A stretch of 64,000 bases of DNA from positions 23,083 to 87,082 of the forward strand of contig DAOTVB010000260.1 of assembly GCA_034436755.1 (NCBI GenBank), given 5' to 3'. This stretch comes from CAKZQX01 sp034436755 (GTDB lineage Bacteria; Chloroflexota; Chloroflexia; Chloroflexales; Chloroflexaceae). Position 1 is the first letter of the stretch; each line of letters starts with the position of its first letter. The notes under the pieces are model-generated. The model was given only the letters and a program-made list of their open reading frames with translations. It had not been told where the DNA came from and ran no database searches. Below, piece by piece: positions 16,264-25,134 of this stretch. The position numbers and the translations under genes are program-made.

Positions 16264-18414
16264 ATGTCAGGTGAGACCAACGGGAAAGCAGGCCAGGAAA
16301 CAGCGCTGTTTAGTGAATTTCCACCAACATCGTACGAGGAGTGGCGCCAAGCCGCCGAGAAGATTCTCAAGGGTGCGCCCTTTGAGAAGAGGTTAGTGAC
16401 CAGAACCTACGAGGGCATTACCCTTCAGCCGATGTACCGGCAGGAGGATGTCGCCGATCTGCCGCATACCAACTCGCTGCCGGGCTTCCCCCCCTATGTG
16501 CGCTTTGTGGAAGCCTCCGGCTATGTTGATAAGACCTGGGAAGTTGCCCAGGAACTGCCCTACGGCACCCCGGAAGAGTTTAACGAGATTGCACGCTTCT
16601 GCCTGAAGAATGGGCAGACGGCGCTTAATCTTGTGCTGGATCAGGCCACGCTCACGGGCGTTGATGCCGATAAAGCTACATCGGGCGAGGTCGGGGTCCA
16701 TGGTACGTCGATCTCAACGGTGAAAGATCTGGCAACGGCACTGGACGGAATCGACCTGGAGCAGACGCCGCTGCTCATCCAGGCCGGTTCGGTGGCGTTT
16801 CCGCTGGCCGCACTGTTGATCGCCGCGCTCAAGCAGCAGGGCACCGCGCCGGAGAAGTTGAACGGCTGTATCGGGATGGACCCGCTGGGCGCGCTGGCCC
16901 ACACCGGCACGCTACCGCGCTCGCTCGCGGGTACCTACGATACGATGGCCCCGCTGACGGCCTGGGCCAAATCGCATGCGCCCGGCCTCAAGACGATTCT
17001 GGTTCAGGGGCAACCCTACCACGACAGCGGTGCGAGTGCCGTTCAGGAACTGGCCTTCGCCATTGCTACCGGCGTCGAGTATCTGCGCGAGATGCAGGCA
17101 CGCGGGTTGAGCGTAGAGGACGTTGCGCCCCGAATGCTCTTCACCTTCTCGCTTGGCTCCAACTTCTTTATGGAGGTCGCCAAACTGCGCGCCGCCCGGT
17201 TGCTCTGGGCCAATGTGATCAAGGCGTTTGGCGGTAGTGCCGAGGCGCAGAAGCTATTTATGCATGTGCGCACCTCGGCCTGGAATAAGTCGGTGTATGA
17301 CCCGTATGTCAACATGCTGCGCACCACGACCGAGGCATTTGCCGGGGTGGTGGGCGGCTGCAACAGCATGCATGTCTCCTCTTTTGACGAAACTCTGCGC
17401 GTGCCCGACGATTTCTCGCGTCGAATTGCCCGCAACACCCATATCATTCTGGAGCAGGAGAGTAAACTGTCCAAGCTGATTGACCCGGCGGGCGGCTCCT
17501 GGTACGTTGAGAAGCTGACCGACGAGGTAGCGCGCGAAAGCTGGAAGCTGTTCCAGACGGTCGAGCGGCAGGGCGGCATGTTTAAGGCGCTTCAGGCAGG
17601 CATGCCCCAGGATCAGGTCGAGCAGGTTGCGCAGCAGCGCGCCAAAAACATCGCCACCCGCAAGGATGTCTTCGTCGGCACGAATATGTACGCCAATCTG
17701 AAGGAGAAGCCGCTGGCCGGACAGGTCGCCGACACCGGCGCAATCCAGCAGGGGCGCGCCGGCACGGTTACGCAGTATCGCTCCACGGCAGATCAGGCGC
17801 AGCGCCAGGCGGCCCTGGAGAAGCTCTCTTCCGACAGTGGCCTTACCCTTGATGCGGCTATCAGTGCGGCCCAGGCCGGGGCCACACTGGGCGAGTTGAC
17901 CCAGGCGCTACGCACCGGCAGCAGTCCCGCGCCAACCATCAAGGCCATGCGCATCCATCGCGGCCCGGAGATCTTCGAGAAACTGCGGGCGGCCTCCGAA
18001 GAATATGCGAAAAAGACCGGTTCTGCGCCGCAGGTCTTCCTGGCGAATATCGGGCCAATTCCGCAGCACAAGCCACGCGCCGATTTCTCGACCGGCTTTT
18101 TTGAGGTGGGCGGCTTCAATGTGCTGACCAACACTGGCTTCTCCACCGCCGAGGAAGCAGCCCAGGCCGCGCTTGCGTCCGGCGCGCCCGTCGTGGTCAT
18201 CTGTTCTACCGATGACACCTACCCTGATGTTGTGCCGCCATTAACAAAGCAGATCAAGTCCGGCAAACCCGATACAACGGTCATTCTGGCCGGGTATCCC
18301 GCCGATCAGGTGGAAGCCCACAAGCAGGCGGGCGTTGATGAGTTTATTCACCTGCGGGCCAACTGCCACGATATCCTGCTGAATCTCCAGAAGAAGATAG
18401 GAGTCGTATCATGA
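16264..18414 (+). CDS. mutA: Methylmalonyl-CoA mutase small (alpha) subunit
   Basis: 716 aa. It has the mutase TIM-barrel fold (YEEWRQAAEKILKGAPFEKR, PYGTPEEFNEIARFCLKNGQ, FMEVAKLRAARLLWANVIKAFG, IDPAGGSWYVEKLTDEVA). Its C-terminal B12-like domain lacks the DxHxxG cobalamin motif, as expected for the non-catalytic partner of MutB. With MutB it forms the heterodimer converting (R)-methylmalonyl-CoA and succinyl-CoA, a step of propionate metabolism and of the 3-hydroxypropionate bi-cycle known in phototrophic Chloroflexi. ATG 16264 is chosen because AGGAGG lies 6 nt before it. It overlaps mutB by 4 bp (ATGA). Confidence 0.93.
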   Translation: MSGETNGKAGQETALFSEFPPTSYEEWRQAAEKILKGAPFEKRLVTRTYEGITLQPMYRQEDVADLPHTNSLPGFPPYVRFVEASGYVDKTWEVAQELPYGTPEEFNEIARFCLKNGQTALNLVLDQATLTGVDADKATSGEVGVHGTSISTVKDLATALDGIDLEQTPLLIQAGSVAFPLAALLIAALKQQGTAPEKLNGCIGMDPLGALAHTGTLPRSLAGTYDTMAPLTAWAKSHAPGLKTILVQGQPYHDSGASAVQELAFAIATGVEYLREMQARGLSVEDVAPRMLFTFSLGSNFFMEVAKLRAARLLWANVIKAFGGSAEAQKLFMHVRTSAWNKSVYDPYVNMLRTTTEAFAGVVGGCNSMHVSSFDETLRVPDDFSRRIARNTHIILEQESKLSKLIDPAGGSWYVEKLTDEVARESWKLFQTVERQGGMFKALQAGMPQDQVEQVAQQRAKNIATRKDVFVGTNMYANLKEKPLAGQVADTGAIQQGRAGTVTQYRSTADQAQRQAALEKLSSDSGLTLDAAISAAQAGATLGELTQALRTGSSPAPTIKAMRIHRGPEIFEKLRAASEEYAKKTGSAPQVFLANIGPIPQHKPRADFSTGFFEVGGFNVLTNTGFSTAEEAAQAALASGAPVVVICSTDDTYPDVVPPLTKQIKSGKPDTTVILAGYPADQVEAHKQAGVDEFIHLRANCHDILLNLQKKIGVVS

Positions 18415-20594
18415 GTAAGACCCCTGATTTTACCAGCATAGACTATTCCACCGATTTTCCTGCGCCGACGTTTGAGGAGTGGCGCAAGCAGATCGAGAAG
18501 GAGACCGGCAAATCGCTGGAGGAGTTTGTCTGGCATACGATGGAGCAGATTGATGTCCAGCCGCTCTACACGAAGGAAGACACCAAAGACCTGGAGCATC
18601 TGGGCTATGCCGCGGGTGTGCCGCCCTACCTGCGCGGTCCCTACCCGGCGATGTATGTCACGCAGCCCTGGACGGTGCGCCAGTACGCCGGCTTCTCCAC
18701 CGCTGAGGAGAGTAACGCCTTCTACCGGCGCAACCTGGCCGCCGGGCAGAAGGGGCTTTCGGTGGCATTTGACCTGGCAACCCACCGGGGCTACGACTCG
18801 GACCATCAGCGCGTCGTGGGTGACGTGGGGAAGGCCGGGGTTGCCATCGACTCGATCCTGGACATGAAGCTGCTCTTTGACGGCATTCCGCTGGATAAGA
18901 TGTCGGTCTCGATGACCATGAATGGCGCGGTGCTGCCGGTGATGGCCTTCTACATTGTGGCGGGCGAAGAGCAGGGCGTCAAGCATGATCAACTGACCGG
19001 CACCATCCAGAACGACATTCTCAAAGAGTATATGGTGCGCAACACCTACATCTACCCGCCCGAACCGTCGATCCGGATCATTGGCGATATCTTCTCCTAC
19101 ACCGCGCAGAATATGCCGCGCTTTAACAGCATCAGCATCTCCGGTTACCATATGCAGGAGGCGGGCGCAACGGCGGACCTGGAACTGGGCTACACCCTGG
19201 CCGACGGACTGGAGTATGTGCGTACCGGCATCAACGCCGGGATGGGTGTAGATCAGTTTGCGCCGCGTATCTCCTTTTTCTGGGCCATCGGCATGAACTA
19301 CTTCATGGAAGTAGCGAAGATGCGTGCCGGTCGTCTGCTCTGGGCCAAGATCATCAAGGAGTTTGGCCCCAAAAACGACAAGTCCATGGCGCTGCGTACG
19401 CACTCGCAGACCTCCGGCTGGAGTCTGCAAGAGCAAGATCCCTACAACAACGTTGCCCGCACCTGCATTGAGGCGATGGCCGCGGCCCTGGGTCACACGC
19501 AGTCGCTGCACACCAACGCGCTGGACGAGGCGATTGCACTGCCGACCGACTTCTCGGCCCGCATTGCCCGCAACACACAGCTCTACCTGCAGGACGAGAC
19601 CGGCATTCGCAATGTGGTTGACCCCTGGGGCGGCTCCTACTATGTCGAGGTGCTGACCAAAGAACTGGTTCGCCGCGCCTGGGAGAATATCCAGGAGGTT
19701 GAGTCGCTCGGTGGTATGGCCAAGGCCATCGAGACCGGCCTGCCCAAGATGCGCATCGAGGAGGCCGCCGCTCGCCGCCAGGCCCAGATCGACTCCGGCA
19801 AGGAGACGCTGGTCGGTGTGAACAAGTATCGCCTGACGAAGGAAGAGCCGATCGAGATCCTGGAGGTGGACAACACCGCCGTGCGCGAGTCGCAGATTAC
19901 CCGACTGGAGCGACTGCGTAGCGAGCGGGACGAGACCCGGGTGCAGTCGGCGCTAAATGCGATCACCAAGACAGCCGAGACCGGTGAGGGCAACCTGCTG
20001 GAGCGGGCGGTCGAGGCGGCGCGGGCCCGCGCCAGCCTGGGTGAGATCTCCGACGCGATGGAGAAGGTCTTCGGGCGGCACAAAGCGGTTATCCGCTCAA
20101 TATCGGGCGTCTACAGCAGCGAGTTTGGCGAGGAAGAGGAGTTCAACCGGGTACGCCAGATGGCGGACGAGTTTGAGCAGCGCGAAGGCCGCCGCCCGCG
20201 TATCCTGGTGGCCAAGATGGGCCAGGATGGGCATGATCGGGGAGCCAAGGTCATCGCCACCGCATTCGCCGACATGGGCTTCGACGTGGATATCGGGCCG
20301 CTCTTCCAGACACCGGAAGAGGCCGCGCGCCAGGCGGTTGAAAACGACGTTCATGTCATCGGCATGAGTTCGCTGGCCGCCGGGCATAAGACCCTGCTGC
20401 CGCAGGTGGTTGAGGAGTTGCGCAAGCAGGGCCGCGACGATATCATGGTCGTGATTGGCGGCGTGATCCCGGCGCAAGACTACGAGTTCCTCAAGACCCA
20501 CGGCGCGGCCGCGATCTTCGGGCCGGGAACGGTTATCCCGGTTGCCGCGCAGAAGGTGCTCGAGGAGTTGAACGATCGCCTCGCGGTGGCGTAG
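18411..20594 (+). CDS. mutB: Methylmalonyl-CoA mutase large (catalytic, beta) subunit
   Basis: 727 aa. Substrate-binding barrel motifs include the early RGPYPAMYVTQPWTVRQYAG, GLSVAFDLATHRGYDSDH, MNGAVLPVMAFYIVAGEEQG and DPWGGSYYVE. The C-terminal domain binds adenosylcobalamin through MGQDGHDRGAKVIA, with the lower-ligand His at about residue 608, plus GMSSLAAGHKTLLPQ and VVIGGVIPAQDY. Length matches the family. It is translationally coupled to mutA. The stop is followed by a GC-rich hairpin, then two nuclease-like genes that separate it from its meaB. Confidence 0.96.
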   Translation: MSKTPDFTSIDYSTDFPAPTFEEWRKQIEKETGKSLEEFVWHTMEQIDVQPLYTKEDTKDLEHLGYAAGVPPYLRGPYPAMYVTQPWTVRQYAGFSTAEESNAFYRRNLAAGQKGLSVAFDLATHRGYDSDHQRVVGDVGKAGVAIDSILDMKLLFDGIPLDKMSVSMTMNGAVLPVMAFYIVAGEEQGVKHDQLTGTIQNDILKEYMVRNTYIYPPEPSIRIIGDIFSYTAQNMPRFNSISISGYHMQEAGATADLELGYTLADGLEYVRTGINAGMGVDQFAPRISFFWAIGMNYFMEVAKMRAGRLLWAKIIKEFGPKNDKSMALRTHSQTSGWSLQEQDPYNNVARTCIEAMAAALGHTQSLHTNALDEAIALPTDFSARIARNTQLYLQDETGIRNVVDPWGGSYYVEVLTKELVRRAWENIQEVESLGGMAKAIETGLPKMRIEEAAARRQAQIDSGKETLVGVNKYRLTKEEPIEILEVDNTAVRESQITRLERLRSERDETRVQSALNAITKTAETGEGNLLERAVEAARARASLGEISDAMEKVFGRHKAVIRSISGVYSSEFGEEEEFNRVRQMADEFEQREGRRPRILVAKMGQDGHDRGAKVIATAFADMGFDVDIGPLFQTPEEAARQAVENDVHVIGMSSLAAGHKTLLPQVVEELRKQGRDDIMVVIGGVIPAQDYEFLKTHGAAAIFGPGTVIPVAAQKVLEELNDRLAVA

Positions 20595-20642
20595 CTGGTG
20601 ATCGCACACCTGATGCATTAACACTAAGCCGATGAAACGCCT

Positions 20643-20680
20643 GGCGGCACAGGACATTCGGGTCAACGTCCTGTGCCGCC
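20643..20680 (+). terminator. Strong hairpin after mutB
   Basis: Perfect 13-bp arms GGCGGCACAGGAC (20643-20655) and GTCCTGTGCCGCC (20668-20680) with a 12-nt loop. No T-run follows, so it may be a weak terminator, an mRNA 3'-end stabiliser, or an attenuator in front of the inserted nuclease pair. Confidence 0.5.
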
Positions 20681-20698
20681 ACCTTTGGAGACGCAGCG

Positions 20699-21136
20699 AT
20701 GACGTTTGCCATGGTAGTTGCCCGGCGTCCCGTTTCGAGTGGTAGCAGCGGGAGGGTAAAGTATCAGGCAGCCCTGGAACAACTTGCACGCTTACATTTT
20801 GCGAGTAGAGAACTATCTGATGGGGATTTGTATATTCGTATCGTCTGGTTTCATAGTATTGAGCGCGTAGGCGATGTTGATAATATCATCAAACCGATCA
20901 TTGATGCGTTTAAAGGGGTGGTATACTCGGATGATGAGTCTATCGTAAAATGTTTGTCTCAAAAAGTTTACACGCAAAAGGACTTTAGAATTACTCTAGC
21001 GCATCTTCCCAGTGATATTTATGAAAAACTGATTGCACTACTGGGCAGGGAGGAAGAGCATATTTTTTATGTAGAAGTAGGGCAACTAACATCACACAGC
21101 GTATACTTTGGTCCAATAGATGAAGGTGAGTTATGA
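20699..21136 (+). CDS. RusA-like Holliday junction resolvase
   Basis: 145 aa. The RusA active-site pattern is clear: D59-x-D61-N62 (GDVDNIIKPIIDAFKG), then D78-D79 (VYSDDESIVKC). RusA dimers cleave four-way DNA junctions using these Asp residues. The family is usually phage-borne, 110-140 aa long. DNA here is visibly AT-richer than mutB and meaB. ATG 20699 follows TTTGGAGACGCAGCG. It overlaps the next gene by 4 bp (ATGA), so the two are translated together. It lies inside the mutAB-meaB operon on the same strand, suggesting acquisition by transfer. Confidence 0.8.
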   Translation: MTFAMVVARRPVSSGSSGRVKYQAALEQLARLHFASRELSDGDLYIRIVWFHSIERVGDVDNIIKPIIDAFKGVVYSDDESIVKCLSQKVYTQKDFRITLAHLPSDIYEKLIALLGREEEHIFYVEVGQLTSHSVYFGPIDEGEL

Positions 21137-21729
21137 TTGCACCAGCAGACTACCTTGAAGCAGCCAAACTCGCAGAACTCTCGGCTGATCTTGTAACCCA
21201 GGGGTATGAGATCGTCAAAAACCCACAAGATACCGGATTTGATCTGGTTGCAACGCGCGGAGGTAAAACCGTTGCATTTCAGGTCAAAGCCCGTTCGCAT
21301 CTACGTGAGGCGGCCCCTAATCTGCGCTATCTGCGTGAGCAGGCCAGGCAAAATGGGTTTGATTTTCACCTGGTTGTCGTTAATCCGCCGCGCGAGAAAG
21401 CAATCACCTTTGAAGGATTAGAAACTATTCTGTATGATTATATCGCCAGTACTTTTTTTCCAGAAATTGACCAACTGGCTCCGCATAGTTCGATTACAAC
21501 CGTTCGTGGCCTGAATATCGACGCACTTACCGTTACTAAAGATACCATTCGTGTGACGGGAACGGGCCTCGTTGATGTCCAGATGGGGTGGAGTGGCGAC
21601 CAAAAACATAACAGTATAACAATGAATTCAGATTTCCCGTTTCATTTTAACATTATTATGAATCACAACTTCGAAATCGAACCCGATAGCGCCGACATCA
21701 AGATTGACACCTCAAGCTTTTTTGAATAG
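21133..21729 (+). CDS. PD-(D/E)XK-type nuclease partner protein
   Basis: 198 aa. Residues 1-105 look like a restriction-endonuclease fold: helix (YLEAAKLAELSADLVTQGYEI), then DTGFDLVATRGGKTVAFQVKAR with D37 and Q50-V-K52 as the (D)...(E/Q)xK metal site. The last 80-90 residues are beta-rich, polar and unrecognised (e.g. VTKDTIRVTGTGLVDVQMGW); they could be a sensor or dimerisation module. It is coupled to the RusA-like gene by a 4-bp overlap and shares its low GC. The function is an inference: a DNA-processing pair, possibly defence or a mobile-element remnant. Confidence 0.65.
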   Translation: MIAPADYLEAAKLAELSADLVTQGYEIVKNPQDTGFDLVATRGGKTVAFQVKARSHLREAAPNLRYLREQARQNGFDFHLVVVNPPREKAITFEGLETILYDYIASTFFPEIDQLAPHSSITTVRGLNIDALTVTKDTIRVTGTGLVDVQMGWSGDQKHNSITMNSDFPFHFNIIMNHNFEIEPDSADIKIDTSSFFE

Positions 21730-21752
21730 AGAGCAAGAAAAGAGTAGGATGT

Positions 21753-22904
21753 ATGTCTGACGAAAAACAACGGCCCGAATGGGTTCCCGACAAGGGTGGC
21801 ACTGAATATACGACCAATGTGATGCGGGGCGTTGAGGGTGGTCACGACGGTATGCCCCCGCAACCCGGCAGTCAGGCGGCACGTCAGGGAAATAACCCCC
21901 GCCGTCGCCAGCTCTCTGTGGAGGATCATGTCGAGGGCGTGCTGAATGGCGACCGCACAATCCTCGCGCGCACGATCACGCTGGTCGAAAGTAACTCGGC
22001 GGCGCATATGGAGAAGGCGCAGGAGGTGCTCAAACATCTCATCCCGCATACCGGCAACTCCATTCGCGTGGGCATTACCGGCGTGCCCGGCGTCGGCAAG
22101 AGTTCCTTTATCGAGGCACTGGGCACATTCTTGAGTGGCCGGGAGCACAAACTGGCGGTCCTGGCGGTTGATCCCACCAGCAGCGTCACACGCGGTAGCA
22201 TCCTGGGTGATAAGACGCGCATGGAGAATCTCTCACGCGATCCCAATGCCTTTATCCGCCCCTCGCCGACGGGGGGCACGCTGGGGGGCGTGACTCGCAA
22301 GAGCCGCGAGACCATCCTGGTGTGTGAGGCGGCCGGCTTTGATGTCATCCTGGTGGAGACGGTCGGCGTCGGACAGAGCGAAGTCACTGTGCGCTCGATG
22401 GTTGACTTCTTCCTGCTGCTGATGCTGACCGGCGCGGGCGATGAGCTGCAGGGCATCAAGAAGGGCGTGATTGAACTGGCGGATGCACTGCTGATCAATA
22501 AGGCCGACGGCGAGAACAAACTGCGCGCCCAGACTGCCCGAAGCGAGTACAACCGGGCGCTGCACTATCTCGCCCCGGCGACCGAAGGCTGGAAAACCAA
22601 AGCCTACACCTGCTCGGCCATGACCGGCGAGGGGATTGATAATATCTGGGACGTTATTCAGACATTTCGGCAGCAGACCGGGGAGTCGGGCGTCTTCGAG
22701 AAGCGCCGCAAAAATCAGACGCTGGACTGGGTCTACTCCATGGTTGAGGAGCATCTGCGCTCACGCTTCTTCAACCATCCTGGCGTCAAGGCTGAGCGCT
22801 CCCAGGTTGAGCATGCGGTTGTGGAGGGCACCATGCCCGCAACCGTCGCCGCCCAGGAACTGCTGCAGACCTTCGAGGGCCGAGAACTGAGAACCGGGAA
22901 CTAA
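21753..22904 (+). CDS. meaB: MeaB/ArgK-type G-protein chaperone of methylmalonyl-CoA mutase (copy 2)
   Basis: 383 aa. Residues 1-55 are a hydrophilic extension (EWVPDKGGTEYTTNVMRGVE) absent from the copy at 2733. The GTPase core has Walker A GITGVPGVGKSSFIEA, DPTSSVTRGSILGDKTRM, VETVGVGQSEVTVRSM and NKADGENK. The C-terminal dimerisation part is DWVYSMVEEHLRSRFFNHPGV. It is in line with mutAB and is probably the cognate chaperone of that mutase, although two foreign-looking genes now lie between. The last residues (GRELRTGN) and the TAA come from the 7-bp GAACTGA repeat array that starts in the gene's final codons. Confidence 0.94.
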   Translation: MSDEKQRPEWVPDKGGTEYTTNVMRGVEGGHDGMPPQPGSQAARQGNNPRRRQLSVEDHVEGVLNGDRTILARTITLVESNSAAHMEKAQEVLKHLIPHTGNSIRVGITGVPGVGKSSFIEALGTFLSGREHKLAVLAVDPTSSVTRGSILGDKTRMENLSRDPNAFIRPSPTGGTLGGVTRKSRETILVCEAAGFDVILVETVGVGQSEVTVRSMVDFFLLLMLTGAGDELQGIKKGVIELADALLINKADGENKLRAQTARSEYNRALHYLAPATEGWKTKAYTCSAMTGEGIDNIWDVIQTFRQQTGESGVFEKRRKNQTLDWVYSMVEEHLRSRFFNHPGVKAERSQVEHAVVEGTMPATVAAQELLQTFEGRELRTGN

Positions 22905-22974
22905 GAACTGACGAGAACTGAGAACCACAGAACTCAGAACCGACAAGAACCGAGAACTGAGAACCGGGAACTGC
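22881..22974. repeat. Heptanucleotide array (GAACTGA / GAACCGA)
   Basis: Units GAACTGA, GAACCGG, GAACTAA and variants, mostly spaced by 7 bp with small insertions. It begins inside the 3' end of meaB copy 2 and supplies the stop codon. The same unit forms the larger array at 52419-52535. Confidence 0.8.
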
Positions 22975-23036
22975 TGCCTGTCAGGGCATCACGTTCCCGG
23001 TTCTTATGGATTTGATGAGTGATCGTAGTGCTGCCT

Positions 23037-23195
23037 TATGAGTTTTTAGAAATAATCCAGATATGTTATCCTGGAGTCCCGGCTTCAGCCGGTTGGATGC
23101 CTGCCTCAGCAGCGGCATACTGACGGGAAAACTTGATCCGGCTGAAGCCGGGACTCCTAATCATCGCATGTCCGGATTAAAAATCCAAAGTTCAT
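23037..23195. repeat. Family B repeat, copy B1
   Basis: Inverted arms GAGTCCCGGCTTCAGCCGG and CCGGCTGAAGCCGGGACTC surround a 40-bp centre. The outer ends are TATGAGTTTTTAGAAATAATCC and, facing it, GGATTAAAAATCCAAAGTTCAT. It is flanked by TCGTAGTGCTGCCT and CAGGCGGTTG, the two halves of the family C palindrome in reverse. It sits between convergent meaB and msrA. Confidence 0.75.
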
Positions 23196-23270
23196 CAGGC
23201 GGTTGTGCTGGTCGGAAAATACCGAAAGACAGCACTACGAAAGTCATTGGCTTTTGATTGTCAAATTCCC

Positions 23271-23346
23271 CGGTTTTCAGTTCTCAGGTTCTCGGTTCTT
23301 CCGCCCTCAGTTCTTCCGCCCTCGGTTCTTCCGCCCTCAGTTCTTC
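23271..23346. repeat. Short tandem array (GGTTCTC, then 15-bp units)
   Basis: Starts as the complement of the GAACTGA/GAACCGA 7-mer (TCAGTTC, GGTTCTC). It then becomes a 15-bp unit CGGTTCTTCCGCCCT / CAGTTCTTCCGCCCT repeated four times. Its end overlaps the last codons of msrA. Confidence 0.7.
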
Positions 23347-23888
23347 CGCTGCCCGGCAAACTCCTTGCGGAACTTCGCCAGTTTGGGTGAGATCACGACC
23401 TGGCAGTAGGGCTGGTAGGTGTTGTTCTTATAGTAGTCCTGGTGATACTCTTCCGCCGGGTAAAATACCTCGAACGGCTCCACCTGTGTCACAATCGGCT
23501 TGTCCCAGACGCGCTCCACCGTCAGTTCGGCGATCACCTCCTCGGCCACCTGCTTCTGCGCATCGTTATGGTACAGGATAATCGAGCGATACTGCGGGCC
23601 AACGTCCGCACCCTGCCGGTTCGGCGTCGTCGGGTCGTGAATCTGGAAGAAGACCAGCAGAATATCGCGGAACGTGACCTGCGCAGGATCAAACGTTATC
23701 TGCACCACCTCGGCATGCCCCGTGCGGCCACCGCAGATCTGCTGATAGGTCGGGTTGGTAACATGCCCACCCGCGTACCCGGAAACTACCCGCTCCACGC
23801 CCTGGAGTTCATCATACACCGCTTCCAGGCACCAGAAGCAGCCCCCGCCCAGCGTGGCAACTTCCCGGCCATTCTCTACCTGTGACAT
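23337..23888 (-). CDS. msrA: Peptide-methionine (S)-S-oxide reductase
   Basis: 183 aa. The active site GGGCFWCLE with catalytic C17 starts the domain; GGRTGHAEVVQITFDP, FFQIHDPTTPNRQGADVGPQ, and EEYHQDYYKNN follow, all diagnostic of MsrA. It repairs oxidised methionine in proteins with thioredoxin as reductant. ATG 23888 gives the usual length; the longer frame to 24038 adds non-family residues. Resolving Cys candidates are C20, C53 and the one in YQPYCQ. The stop lies at the edge of a short tandem array. Confidence 0.95.
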   Translation of the reverse strand: MSQVENGREVATLGGGCFWCLEAVYDELQGVERVVSGYAGGHVTNPTYQQICGGRTGHAEVVQITFDPAQVTFRDILLVFFQIHDPTTPNRQGADVGPQYRSIILYHNDAQKQVAEEVIAELTVERVWDKPIVTQVEPFEVFYPAEEYHQDYYKNNTYQPYCQVVISPKLAKFRKEFAGQRKN

Positions 23889-24139
23889 ATGCGTTATCTT
23901 TCTAGCAGCTTGTGCAAGCTGATCAATGCTTCTGCATGGTTCGACCGTCTGACGCATCCGCGCCAGACATAGACGGTTTAACAGGACTGATGCAGTGGAG
24001 GCTGGATCACGAAATATAGGAAATGGGCGAAAATGCAAAACTGCCGGTGCCGGCTACGAGGTTGTGTTACCTGGCAACCGTTCATAGTATTCGTGATCCG
24101 GCGGCCGCAAGCGCGATACGCTTTGCACCTGACTCTCTG

Positions 24140-24180
24140 GATGGATTGAACGCTCACTGCGTAAGTCCTGATAGTAATAG
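24140..24180 (+). repeat. Degenerate right end of a family A repeat
   Basis: GAACGCTCACTGCGTAAGTCCTGATAG resembles the right terminal part of A2. The rest of this copy is not recognisable. Confidence 0.4.
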
Positions 24181-24272
24181 CATACCACAGGTCACAGCCG
24201 TTGTGTCAATACCGCAACAGAGTTACGTCAACGTCACTGATAGTGACGGTCGTGCTGATGTTCTTCAGCATC

Positions 24273-24495
24273 AGTTACAGGAGTTACGCGGTCGTTGACC
24301 CAGCAGGCGTCTGTCTGGACAAACGGCCCGATTCGTCTCCGGCAGGGTGGAATGAGACATTCTTTTCAGGAAAATTTGGCACAACGTGCCAAATTTTCCT
24401 GAAAAAGATAAAAAAGTACCACGCTGCCGCAGACGGTCTGTATTTTATCCGGTGAAACGCTCAGTTTGATCGTCCACCGCGTAAGTCGTGTCAGC
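24273..24495 (+). repeat. Family A repeat, copy A4 with AT-rich hairpin
   Basis: Starts AGTTACAGGAGTTACGCGGT and ends CCACCGCGTAAGTCGTGT. Inner arms are TCGTCTCCGGCAGGGTGG and CCACGCTGCCGCAGACGG. The core hairpin at 24362-24406 (CTTTTCAGGAAAATTTGGCA..., loop AAC) differs in sequence from A2 but still pairs over about 21 bp. Confidence 0.85.
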
Positions 24496-24584
24496 AGAAA
24501 AACGGTGCATAAGAATGCACCCTACGGCTGTCTACGCGAATGTTACGCAACGTTGACGTAGTCCTAATGGGTTGCCGAGTGTAC

Positions 24585-25031
24585 TTATCGGTTTCGCCCA
24601 AACAGTGTGCGCCACAACCACCACCAGAGCGCGCCAAACAACAACAGCGGCCCGCCAATGACCAGAACGGCATAGGTGATACCGAGAAGTAGGGCAATAA
24701 CCCGTTCCTGCTCAACTTCGCGCACCAGGACCGCCCGCTCCGGTTGTTTCGGATCGTAGTAGACCGTTACAACCGGAACATCACGATGCGTATGCTGCCA
24801 TTCCAGATCTTTTCCGTCTGAATATAACAACCACTCAAAGAAGCGTACCTGGCGACCATGGTAGGTCTGCCCATCGACGACGTAGGTATAGCGCACCTGA
24901 CTGGTTTTGCTATGGATCAAAAATGAGCTACTCGGCGTGGCGGCCCAGGTATCACTATCCTGCCAATCCCGCAGATCACTCAGGAGCGTGAAGGTGGGGC
25001 AGGCGCAGCATCCCAGCAGGCAGAGCATCAC
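24585..25031 (-). CDS. DUF3592-type membrane protein
   Basis: 148 aa. The central extracytoplasmic domain matches DUF3592 (VRYTYVVDGQTYHGRQVRF...VTVYYDPKQPERAVLVRE). A C-terminal helix (VIALLLGITYAVLVIGGPLLLFGALWWW) anchors it. The first start codon in frame is GTG 25031. However, the upstream frame without a start reads RNAGHRKKLLSLVW, which completes the N-terminal membrane helix, so the true start may be a rare codon or the gene's 5' end is damaged. Function of the family is unknown. Confidence 0.75.
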   Translation of the reverse strand: MMLCLLGCCACPTFTLLSDLRDWQDSDTWAATPSSSFLIHSKTSQVRYTYVVDGQTYHGRQVRFFEWLLYSDGKDLEWQHTHRDVPVVTVYYDPKQPERAVLVREVEQERVIALLLGITYAVLVIGGPLLLFGALWWWLWRTLFGRNR

Positions 25032-25134
25032 CCAGACCAGTGACAGGAGCTTTTTGCGATGTCCTGCATTGCGTATAGTACTGCTCCGCTCAGTTCAAGG
25101 TAGCCCAGCCCGGTCTGCCGGCTGGGGAAAGTTC

